64,000 nucleotides of DNA, from NCBI RefSeq assembly GCF_009674885.1, contig NZ_WKKA01000013.1, positions 22,993 to 86,992 on the forward strand, given 5' to 3'. Within the stretch, counting starts at the first letter, position 1. Every line of letters begins with the position of its first letter. Source of the DNA: Paracoccus sp. S-4012. Its GTDB lineage: Bacteria > Pseudomonadota > Alphaproteobacteria > Rhodobacterales > Rhodobacteraceae. The notes beneath the pieces were generated by a model. The model did no database searches. It saw only the letters and a program-made list of their open reading frames with translations, and was not told the DNA's origin. Below are positions 27,830 through 34,829 of the stretch, one piece after another. Position numbers and translations under genes: made by a program.

Positions 27830-27841
27830 GCTCTCCGGGGT

Positions 27842-28659
27842 GTGCTGTCAAACTATTGCAAACTAGTTTCAATGTTCGCAGTCGGGCGAGCTTTCAGGCC
27901 GCGCCGAGCTGGCGCCACTCGGCGAGAGCGGCGGTTCGGTTCCTTTTGAAATGGTGCCGACGGGAGAGGCTGCGATCCTGGTTGAAGTGGTTTGAGACGG
28001 AGGAGTGGACGGCGGCGAAGAGCTGAAGCGTCTTCATCCGTCGAAAGCGGAGCATGGCCCGTTCTCGTCGCCGGAACGGCAAGTGCGAGTTCTCGGCGCG
28101 ATTGTTCGCATGCCAAGCCGAGTGCTGCCGGGCGCCCGCGCCGAGCTCCCGAAGCGCCGCACCGTAGGAGCGCAGCCGATCGATGACGATCCGTTCCGGC
28201 CGGCCGTATCTGCGCATCAGTTTCCTGAGGAATTTCAGTGCCGCCTTGCGATCCCGGGTCTTCGTAACCACGGATTCCAACACCTCACCTTCGTGGTCGA
28301 CGGCGCGCCAGAGGTAGTGCTGGACGCCATTGATCTTCACGAAGACCTCGTCGAGGTGCCACTTCCATTGCGGGCCCGATCGCGTGGCCGAGGCCCGCTT
28401 TCGGCGGATCTCGGCGGCGAAGAGCGGACCGAACCTGTGCCACCAGAAGCGTACAGTTTCGTGGCTGACATCGATGCCGCGCTCGTGGAGCAGGTCCTCG
28501 ACGTTGCGCAGCGAGAGCGGGAACCGGACGTAGAGCATCACGGCCAGCCGGATGATCTCGGGCGACGTCTTGAAGTACCGGAAGGGCGAGCGCTGGGTCA
28601 TGCGGAGGAAGGTAGGTGCCCCCTCCCCTGCCCCGCAAGCCGGTTTCCTTGACAGCGCC
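27842..28659 (-). mobile_element. IS6-family insertion sequence (~0.8 kb)
   Basis: One transposase gene fills the element. The left end carries TGTGCTGTCAAAC, and the right end, read inverted, GGCGCTGTCAAGG; the shared GCTGTCAA core suggests terminal inverted repeats. The length fits IS6 elements. It separates the IS66 remnant from a prophage-like chimera, as expected for cointegrate- and deletion-forming IS6 activity. Confidence 0.75.
27894..28601 (-). CDS. IS6-family DDE transposase
   Basis: The 235-residue protein starts at MTQRSPFRYFKTSPE and has the IS6 layout: N-terminal HTH (SLRNVEDLLHERGIDVSHET), then the DDE catalytic core with WHLDEVF (first D), RIVIDRL (second D) and the NNRAENSH block (E). 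ATG 28601 is chosen over an open frame to 28670, because the upstream residues lie in the IS end. Confidence 0.93.
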   Translation of the reverse strand: MTQRSPFRYFKTSPEIIRLAVMLYVRFPLSLRNVEDLLHERGIDVSHETVRFWWHRFGPLFAAEIRRKRASATRSGPQWKWHLDEVFVKINGVQHYLWRAVDHEGEVLESVVTKTRDRKAALKFLRKLMRRYGRPERIVIDRLRSYGAALRELGAGARQHSAWHANNRAENSHLPFRRRERAMLRFRRMKTLQLFAAVHSSVSNHFNQDRSLSRRHHFKRNRTAALAEWRQLGAA

Positions 28660-28666
28660 TTGCGGA

Positions 28667-28897
28667 TCAAGCCGGACGCAGATCCACGGTCCAGACCAGC
28701 CGCTCACAGTCGCGGAGGGGCTCGCCCTGGATGAGGAAAGCCTCGCCGTCGATCTCGATCCGGTCGCCGGTGCGGATGAAGGTGGCGAAATCGGAGCCGA
28801 CATTCTCCACGCCGACCTTGGCGAAAACCGCCGTCAACGCTGCAAACGTCGCCGAGGCGAGCGGCCAGAACTGCCATGACTGGAACATCGCGTTCAT
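28667..28897 (-). pseudogene. Chimeric ORF: EamA-transporter N-terminus joined to phage-connector-like C-terminus
   Basis: From ATG 28897, with GAGGAGG upstream, the first ~43 residues (FQSWQFWPLASATFAALTAV, AKVGVENVGSDFATFIRT) look like the first helix and loop of an EamA/DMT transporter. The frame then continues as GDRIEIDGEAFLIQGEP and RLVWTVDLRPA, which resembles a phage head-tail joining protein. No natural protein with this combination is known to me, so a deletion fused two genes. It starts 12 bp after the crcB stop. Confidence 0.5.
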
Positions 28898-28908
28898 CGG
28901 GAGCCTCC

Positions 28909-29286
28909 TCAGCTCAGCGCACGGACGAGATGCAGTCCGGCAAACAGACCGCCAATCGCAAGTACGAAGGACGCAGCTACGTAGAGGGCAGCCGCCCATA
29001 ACTGCCCGCGCTCATAGAGCAGCGCCACATCGAGCGAAAATGCCGAGAAGGTCGTGAAGCCGCCGAGCAGACCGGTCGTGAGAAATGAGCGCCAGCTCTG
29101 TCCAGGATCTGCCTTGAGCGCGAACCAACCAATCAGCAGGCCCATGATAAACGAACCCGCGACATTGACGACGAGTGTGCCTAATGGAAATCCGGCGCCT
29201 GCCACCTTCAGAGCGGCAACATTGACGCCGTGCCGCAAAGCTCCGCCGATGCCGGCTCCAAGAAATACGATGAGATAGAAAGTCAT
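28909..29286 (-). CDS. crcB: Fluoride ion channel CrcB/FluC
   Basis: Small four-helix membrane protein forming dual-topology dimers that export fluoride. Family motifs are visible: GAGIGGALRHGVN, GTLVVNVAGSFIMGLL and GLLGGFTTFSAFSLD, including the conserved TTFS-type segment. The 125-residue length is normal. ATG 29286 is used; the open extension upstream lies in the riboswitch leader. A fluoride riboswitch precedes it, which supports the assignment strongly. Confidence 0.95.
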   Translation of the reverse strand: MTFYLIVFLGAGIGGALRHGVNVAALKVAGAGFPLGTLVVNVAGSFIMGLLIGWFALKADPGQSWRSFLTTGLLGGFTTFSAFSLDVALLYERGQLWAAALYVAASFVLAIGGLFAGLHLVRALS

Positions 29287-29340
29287 CGATGACCCCGCTT
29301 GTTGTTTCAGCAGGGCGCCAGACGGGACGATCAGGATATA

Positions 29341-29418
29341 GCTCCTACCGCGCCGAAAGCGCCCGGTAGGAGTCATCAGCCTTGCGGCGGTTATCGGGGG
29401 AACCCCATCCCCATCAAA
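29341..29418 (-). promoter_or_regulatory. Fluoride riboswitch (crcB motif) with expression hairpin
   Basis: On the minus strand the leader reads GATGGGGATGGGG, then TTCCCCC, AACCGCCGCAAGGC and TGATGACTCCTACC, the conserved core of the fluoride aptamer. The 3' part of the aptamer (GTAGGAG complement at 29365-29372) can also pair with 29342-29349 in a long hairpin, giving an expression platform that competes with the aptamer. Fluoride binding should raise crcB expression. Confidence 0.92.
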
Positions 29419-29477
29419 GATGCACGTTAGCAGCGCATCCGCGCTCTGTCACTGCGTAAGCAGCGCGCCGCGCAGGA

Positions 29478-30347
29478 TCAGCTACCCATTCCCAGGTTCT
29501 TGCTGACTCGGGCCGCCTCGAACAGCCGTCGCAGCGCGAAGCTTCGGACGATGGAAACGCCGGTGAAGACCAGCCCCAGCTGCAGGTTTTGCGCGAGCGT
29601 CGTGTGCAGACCGAAAATCGGGAAGATCAGGATCTGCGTGATGACCGCGATGCCGTAGCCGACGATCACGTTGGCGATCGATTCAACCAGCGACATGAGC
29701 CCGTCGCCGTCGAGGATCGCGTCCTTGCCGGTATCGGCATGCCAGCGCCCCACGGCGACATCGACATAGGCCGGGCTGATCTCCATCGCGAAGACGCGGC
29801 GACCATTGGCTTCACCCGCCATGATCTGCGAACCGGAGCCCGAGAACGGTTCATAGCAAAGCCCACCCCGCGCCACATGCTGGCGCATCGGGATCCCGAA
29901 AGCGTCGAGCGGTTTCGGCGTGGGGTGGTCGGGCCGGTCGTCCTTGGCGAAGCTGGGCAGCGCCCACGTCGATGCGAGGATTTCCTCCGCCACCTTCGGC
30001 GGGCGGTTCGAGCGGCGCCAGCCCATGAAGCAGGGCTCGTGCTTCCAGAGGTAGTGCGACCGGGTCAGAACCCCGCGGTCCTTCACCCAGATGATCTGCT
30101 GATGGACGAAGGCCCCGGCCTTTTCCCAACAGGCTTCCAGCATCGCCTGGCGGCGCGAGGCGTGCCAGCGATACCAAGCCGCATCCTCGGTGATCGCCTC
30201 GGCGACGGCGGCACCGATGAAGCCGTCGTAGAGTTCCTCAGCCCCGCCTGCATAACCTTCGAAAATAACGAAAAAATCCGGCCGCAGCCAGATCGGGAGA
30301 ACGCTTTCGCAAGGACAGGTGGCGGAGGGGATGGGCCTGAAAGACAA
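29478..30347 (-). CDS. Prophage DNA methyltransferase remnant read through into DUF7220-like membrane protein
   Basis: Residues ~25-215 match the C-terminal part of a phage-type adenine methyltransferase: IIWVKDRGVLTRSHYLWKHE, HPTPKPLDAF and motif I EPFSGSGSQIMAGE. The upstream catalytic DPPY region is missing and is replaced by an unrelated N-terminus, so activity is unlikely. From Met218 (ATG 29696) the same frame continues as a small membrane protein (MSLVESIANVIVGYG, PIFGLHTTLAQNLQLGLVFT) like phage DUF7220 proteins. This second part may be translated separately. Both point to prophage debris. Confidence 0.65.
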   Translation of the reverse strand: MSFRPIPSATCPCESVLPIWLRPDFFVIFEGYAGGAEELYDGFIGAAVAEAITEDAAWYRWHASRRQAMLEACWEKAGAFVHQQIIWVKDRGVLTRSHYLWKHEPCFMGWRRSNRPPKVAEEILASTWALPSFAKDDRPDHPTPKPLDAFGIPMRQHVARGGLCYEPFSGSGSQIMAGEANGRRVFAMEISPAYVDVAVGRWHADTGKDAILDGDGLMSLVESIANVIVGYGIAVITQILIFPIFGLHTTLAQNLQLGLVFTGVSIVRSFALRRLFEAARVSKNLGMGS

Positions 30348-30550
30348 CCTTCTCTGAAAGCGAGATTCTCATTTTTACTCAGTTATTTTCTTTATGCGCG
30401 CCGTCGTCCCTTTGTCGGATCATCTCTCCGCGCCCGGCTGCCAAAATTCCTAAGTTGCCGGCTTCCGCCCGGGTTAGGCTGTGGATCTCCAGATAGCGGC
30501 TTATCGCACACGCTGGACAGGCATAAGCGTTGGAAACATCTTCAGCTGTC

Positions 30551-30769
30551 TCATTTTTTGGCTTCATCATTCCGTGCGGGATTGCAGTCAATCTGCAAGC
30601 TAGCATCACTGTCGATTGTTTCTCCGGCTTCATCCATGAAGGTCAATCTGGCAATTGAAATTACGCCATCGGATTCTTCTACCACGAAAGGCTGAGAAAC
30701 ATGCTGACCCGCCTGCAACTGCTGCCCAGAGGTCTGGAAGGGCCGATCAACGCCAAGCTGCAGGCCCAA
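30551..30769 (-). CDS. Possible small protein, start uncertain
   Basis: Not recognised. The best start is a TTG at 30769, and no ATG with a ribosome binding site is present, so it may be the 3' part of a broken gene. The frame extends upstream only to the stop of the preceding small gene. Residues such as FVVEESDGVISIARLTFMDE and a C-terminal cysteine give it the look of a beta-rich secreted domain. Low confidence. Confidence 0.35.
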   Translation of the reverse strand: MGLQLGVDRPFQTSGQQLQAGQHVSQPFVVEESDGVISIARLTFMDEAGETIDSDASLQIDCNPARNDEAKK

Positions 30770-30805
30770 TTCGTTCCCCAGTGACGACAGGCTGAAATAA
30801 AATGG

Positions 30806-31015
30806 CTAGCCATCCGGTGTCGTGCCGGGTCCGCTGACCTCTACATCGAGGGTTCCGTCTTCGATATAGATGGCGCACTGCCTTGGCGTGAGTTCATAGC
30901 TCTCAACGGCCGTATCAAGAAAGCCCCGGGCAGTTGGCTCGGCCGTTGCCACGGTTTGCGCAGAAGCGAAGGAGAGGGGCAAAAGAAAGAAAACCCCGGC
31001 AAGCGTCAGCTTCAT
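30806..31015 (-). CDS. Small secreted protein of unknown function
   Basis: The 69-residue product begins with a clear signal peptide (MKLTLAGVFFLLPLSFASA). The mature part is ~50 residues, acidic, with one cysteine (RQCAIYIEDG). It starts 18 bp after the SH3-domain gene stop, so the two are probably co-transcribed. The internal Met at 31015 is preferred, because the longer frame to 31048 would bury the signal peptide. No family is recognised. Confidence 0.6.
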   Translation of the reverse strand: MKLTLAGVFFLLPLSFASAQTVATAEPTARGFLDTAVESYELTPRQCAIYIEDGTLDVEVSGPGTTPDG

Positions 31016-31032
31016 GAATCTCTCTTTACAGT

Positions 31033-31836
31033 TCACGGGTAGGACCAACCATCATGTTCAACCTTGAAGATGCGCAGTGGCGTGCCGGGCTTCGTCGTAT
31101 CTGCGCGCAGATAGTAAGTGGCGCGCTGCGGCTGACCAAAATTGGCGAAGTCCACATGTATGGTAATCATTCCACGCAACATCGGGTGATCGGCATCGGG
31201 CTGGGGTTCGCCGATGCTCCCGTCGAAATCCTGCGCGCCGTAAAGCGGGTGGGCACCGAGCTCGCCCGATGCAAGCAGGGCCACAATGTCGTCGGCAAAG
31301 TACTGATGCGCCAACGACGGATCAAAGGGGCTAGGATAATTGCCGTTTTCTGATTGGAACTGGCGTTCATAGACCTCACGAACCAGATCCTGCGCTTTCG
31401 CGACCGGATCGATGTTGGCGTCAGCCGCATACGGTTCCGCCATGGTCGGGGTTTGAGTAATCGCCTCGGCACCGTCAGGCGTAATATAGCGCTGCGCCAC
31501 CCACCCGGCCTTGCTTAACGAAGTGTCGCGCATCAGGCACCAGCGCGGCGGCAGTGCGTCTACCTGCGCCTGTGTCATCGCCGAATAATGCTGGGCGTTA
31601 TAGAACGGGACGCAGGTAATCTGTTGCATGCCGCGTTCGTCATGGGCAAAGGTTTCAACCACCGGATAATTGGTCCCTGGCCCCATGCGCCCGTTCAGCA
31701 CATCGTTTGCGGCAACGCCGGTGACGCGCCAAGCATCAGGACCATGCCCGTCGATCTCGGCCTGGGCAGAGGTGGCGGCCACAAGCGCGCCAACCGCCAC
31801 GGCACCGAGGCGCGCCATTCGCAATTGTTTCATCAT
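31033..31836 (-). CDS. Secreted protein with N-terminal SH3-like domain
   Basis: The 267 residues have a signal peptide (MARLGAVAVGALVAATSAQA), then a bacterial SH3-type segment (WRVTGVAANDVLNGRMGPGT with later RWCLMRD and GWVAQRYI). A C-terminal ~120-residue region (VREVYERQFQSENGNYPSPF ... FKVEHDGWSY) resembles small periplasmic domains of unknown role. SH3b domains often bind peptidoglycan or peptides; the exact function here is not known. It is first in a two-gene minus-strand unit with the small secreted protein. Confidence 0.72.
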   Translation of the reverse strand: MMKQLRMARLGAVAVGALVAATSAQAEIDGHGPDAWRVTGVAANDVLNGRMGPGTNYPVVETFAHDERGMQQITCVPFYNAQHYSAMTQAQVDALPPRWCLMRDTSLSKAGWVAQRYITPDGAEAITQTPTMAEPYAADANIDPVAKAQDLVREVYERQFQSENGNYPSPFDPSLAHQYFADDIVALLASGELGAHPLYGAQDFDGSIGEPQPDADHPMLRGMITIHVDFANFGQPQRATYYLRADTTKPGTPLRIFKVEHDGWSYP

Positions 31837-32507
31837 GAACTCCTATTGGGAGGAAGCGGGCGATCGATCACCGCATTCGTCATCGGCGTCATGCAGTGCG
31901 GATTGAGCAGCGTTGGGCTAGCCTAGACAGGAAACCTAACTGTGTCTATACTGCATCCCAGAACTGACTGTAAGGACTGTGTTTTCCGGCGCAGCTTGGG
32001 GTTTCTGGCGCTGGTCGGTCCAAGATCGATGTCGTCAAGCGAGTTTGCGTGTCATACTTTTCGCCAAATCCGTCTTCATCCCGGGTGCCATGCTGGTCGG
32101 CGTGTCAGCCTGCAACACACCAGAAAATGGTGCCGAACGCTCGCATCGCGGGGCGGAGTGAATGGCTGAAATTCTTCTGCTATCAGCCATAAAATGTAAC
32201 AAAACATCGCAATGAAGAACGCCCGGGCGGTTAAATGGAGTGCATCATGGTAGGCCCGACGATCCAATGAACACCAAAGGTCGAGCCAATATCAGTGCCG
32301 CATGCGGTCGCAGAAGGCACCGATATCTGCAAGTCTGAGCGCGATTCATAGATCCAGTCCTGCGCGAACCGCGCCTATCGGATAAGGTGTGGCAACGTCA
32401 AACGCGAAGCCTGAGCGCCTCACCAGTAAAGAAAGAGCCGATTTGGATAATGGTATTATTTTGTTTCAGGAGACTAATGATAGCGTCGCATCAAGGGGGC
32501 ATCCTTT
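31837..32507. other. Intergenic region with possible lipoprotein remnant (671 bp)
   Basis: Around 32060-32160 on the plus strand a frame reads SVFIPGAMLVGVSACNTPEN, which looks like a short lipobox signal, but the product ends after ~15 residues and has no clear start codon. Otherwise this AT-richer stretch shows no gene. It carries the upstream regions of the two flanking secreted-protein genes. Confidence 0.35.
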
Positions 32508-33098
32508 ATGACAGAATATTGGCCGAAAACCTACCTTGCTCTGGCCATGGCAAGCGGGGTCTTCTGCGCCGGACCAGTTCACGCGGAACCTGCGGCTTTT
32601 TGCGGAAGCGGCGGTGCGCGTGACTGGGCTCAGGTTCGCCAGGCCCTGGTTGGCGATTGGCAGGTTATCCATCAGTCCGGCTTTGCCAGAGCTGGGGGCA
32701 TGACGATGCCATTTAGCGCGGATGACAAGGTCGAAATCATGACATTGTCAGTCAACGAGGATCGATTGATTGGCAACCATCCAGGCATGCAGAACCCTCT
32801 GATATTCCACCATGCAGAGGAGGGACGCTGGAATGTCGATCGGGGCGATCCTTACAAGCCGGATCCGGTCATGACACCCGATGAGGTTGGCGTGATGTAT
32901 GGCTGTGATCAGATGGAGATGCCGCGGCTGATTGGCACCTCGAGCGCGGTGATTGAAGGTATGAAAATGAACTTCACTTATCGGGTCCTGGCGGTTGATC
33001 GGACCACGCTTTATGGCGTGATGGAAGTGACTGGCACAGCTCGCGGCCACGAATTCTTGGCACGACGAACCGTATGGCTGCGGGCGGCGGGCAACTGA
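32508..33098 (+). CDS. Secreted protein of unknown function
   Basis: The 196-residue protein has an N-terminal signal (YLALAMASGVFCAGPVHAEP). The mature domain is probably beta-rich: VGDWQVIHQSGFARAGGMTM, VEIMTLSVNEDRLIGNHPG and FTYRVLAVDRTTLYGVMEVT, like a lipocalin-type barrel. Cysteines at AFCGSGG and MYGCDQ could pair. I do not recognise a named family. The base composition is lower in GC than the nearby crt genes, suggesting different ancestry, as for its minus-strand neighbours. Confidence 0.65.
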   Translation: MTEYWPKTYLALAMASGVFCAGPVHAEPAAFCGSGGARDWAQVRQALVGDWQVIHQSGFARAGGMTMPFSADDKVEIMTLSVNEDRLIGNHPGMQNPLIFHHAEEGRWNVDRGDPYKPDPVMTPDEVGVMYGCDQMEMPRLIGTSSAVIEGMKMNFTYRVLAVDRTTLYGVMEVTGTARGHEFLARRTVWLRAAGN

Positions 33099-33259
33099 TA
33101 TTGAGTATCAGGGCGCAACGACGGTCGTACAGTCCCGGGTGAACGGCGCTGGCAAGGTCTTAGGCGTCTGATTTCACGGGTGGATGGTGCGATCCCCTTG
33201 CAGGAACGGAGAGCGGCCGGCCGGGTGTAGAGCCCCGCCGGCAGTGATGGATCCCGGCT

Positions 33260-33733
33260 TCATGCCAGCGGCTCCCAGCCCGAATGCTCGAAGTGCTCAC
33301 CATAAGCATTGAGCGCGTGGACGATTTTCACGGCTCCATCCTGAGCCTCGCCGGATTCCAGCTCCGAAATGCCTTCGAGGACTTGCCCGAGCACCAGATG
33401 GAACTGCTCGTCGACCTCGGGGGCGAGCACGCAGGTGCCGACCATGAAATCGACCTGCGCCTGAACCCCGGCCGCAATCTCCTTCGCGGCGTCGGCGGCC
33501 AGCGTGCCGTCATGGATCGTGTCCAGGTTCGCCGCCATCGTGGCGCGGATCGCGTCCATACCCTTGTGCATGTTCTCGTCGCCCTGCCATCTGGCCCCTT
33601 CGTTCAGGGTGAGTTCGATGGTTGCGGCACCATTCCCGTGGTCATGGGTCTGGGCTGCGGCGGGTCCGGAGACGGTCCCCAGGGCGAGGGCCACGGACAG
33701 GGCGAGGGTGGCGAGCGACTTGCGATATTGCAT
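33260..33733 (-). CDS. Periplasmic helical protein (DnrO-like), possible metal-related
   Basis: The 157 residues start with a signal peptide (SLATLALSVALALGTVSGPA) followed by a His-rich N-terminus (THDHGNG). The mature protein is mostly helical, with MHKGMDAIRATMAANLDTIH, MVGTCVLAPEVDEQFHLVLG and AYGEHFEHSGW, giving several His and acidic residues that could hold a metal. It resembles DnrO-like hypothetical proteins from memory. It follows apbE in the redox cluster by 19 bp and is probably in the same operon. Confidence 0.62.
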   Translation of the reverse strand: MQYRKSLATLALSVALALGTVSGPAAAQTHDHGNGAATIELTLNEGARWQGDENMHKGMDAIRATMAANLDTIHDGTLAADAAKEIAAGVQAQVDFMVGTCVLAPEVDEQFHLVLGQVLEGISELESGEAQDGAVKIVHALNAYGEHFEHSGWEPLA

Positions 33734-33752
33734 GGCTTGTCTCCTGTTTTCA

Positions 33753-34829
33753 TTATGAGCCGGCGGCTGCCGGTGCTTGCATGATTAAAGAATAGGGTGT
33801 CCGTCGATGCCGAGGAATTGGCGAACCAGGCAAGGTTGACTTGCACCGATGCACAGGGACGCGGGGCTCGTCCGCCCCGGCCGGCGCGCCGAACAGGTGG
33901 CCTGTCGCCAGCGACCGGATGCCCTCCGCCTCACGCAGCAGGAACACCGCATCGAGGCCGAGGCGGCGGGCCAATGCGGCACCCTCCACCTCGCCCAGCA
34001 CCATCAGCGCGCTCGCCCAGGCGTCGGCCTCGGCACAGGTTCGTGCGACGACGGTGACGGAGGCGGGCGGGTCGAGCAAAGGTGCGCCGCGCTGAGGATC
34101 CATGGTGTGGGGCAGGTCCCGCTCTCCTGCCCGGACCCGGTGCCGGTAATCGCCCGTGGTCGCGACCGCGGCATCGCGCAGGACCAGCACTGAATGCGCC
34201 GCGCGTCGGTGCGGATCGGGCGTTTCGACGGCCACGGCCCACGCCTGCCCGTCCGGCCGCGAGCCAAAGGCGCGCATCTCACCGTCGATGCCGACCAACG
34301 CCGCACGAATGCCAAGCCGCTGCAGGGTCTCGGCCAGCCGGTCCACGCCGTAGCCCTTGGCGATGCCGTTCAGATCGAGCGTCGCCGGCGCGGCTTTCCG
34401 TGCGCGGCAGGCGGCGTGATCGAGTTCCAGCAGCTCGTGCGCGGGGCGGCGGGGAACGGAAAGCGCCTGCCGGATGCGGTCCGCGCCGGCGGGTGCCGGG
34501 CCGAAGCCCCAGGCCCCTACCGCGTCGCCCATGCCGATGTCGAACGCCCCGCCCGAGGCGCGGCCGACCTGCAGTCCCAAGCGCAGCACGGCCATGAGAT
34601 GCGCGGGCACGGGCACCCACTCGCCTACCGGTGCCGCGTTCAAGCGCATCAGGTCGCTGTCGGCGCGCCAGGTGGACATCTGCGCGTCGATTTCGTCAAC
34701 GGCAGCCTGCAGCGCGTGCTGCACAGCTGCCGGGTCAATGCCGTCAGCGAAGAACAGCGCCGACCAGCGGGTGCCCATCGTGGGACCGCTCAGCGCGCGG
34801 CGCGTCAGGTCAGTAGATGTCTTCGACAT
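33753..34829 (-). CDS. apbE: FAD:protein FMN transferase
   Basis: Flavinyltransferase that attaches FMN from FAD covalently to a Thr/Ser of exported redox proteins. Family marks are GPTMGTRWSA near the N-terminus, DLNGIAKGYGVDRLAE, GIDGEMRAFG and ATTGDYRH...HTMDPQRG, the metal/FAD site. The 358 residues include an unusual ~40-residue C-terminal tail. No signal peptide is evident at the chosen ATG. It overlaps the flavoreductase gene by 20 bp. A likely substrate is the DUF2271 protein two genes upstream, which has a flavinylation motif. Confidence 0.9.
   Translation of the reverse strand: MSKTSTDLTRRALSGPTMGTRWSALFFADGIDPAAVQHALQAAVDEIDAQMSTWRADSDLMRLNAAPVGEWVPVPAHLMAVLRLGLQVGRASGGAFDIGMGDAVGAWGFGPAPAGADRIRQALSVPRRPAHELLELDHAACRARKAAPATLDLNGIAKGYGVDRLAETLQRLGIRAALVGIDGEMRAFGSRPDGQAWAVAVETPDPHRRAAHSVLVLRDAAVATTGDYRHRVRAGERDLPHTMDPQRGAPLLDPPASVTVVARTCAEADAWASALMVLGEVEGAALARRLGLDAVFLLREAEGIRSLATGHLFGAPAGADEPRVPVHRCKSTLPGSPIPRHRRTPYSLIMQAPAAAGS

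Larger units (their letters stand above)
27016..27841 (-). mobile_element. IS66-family element remnant (tnpA 5'-truncated, tnpB intact, tnpC 3'-truncated)
   Basis: The three IS66 genes are in the normal order on the minus strand. The outer end of tnpA is cut by the IS6-family element starting near 27842, and tnpC is cut after ~30 codons where it fuses to the TetR fragment. Neither IS66 end is recognisable, so the element cannot move by itself. Confidence 0.8.
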
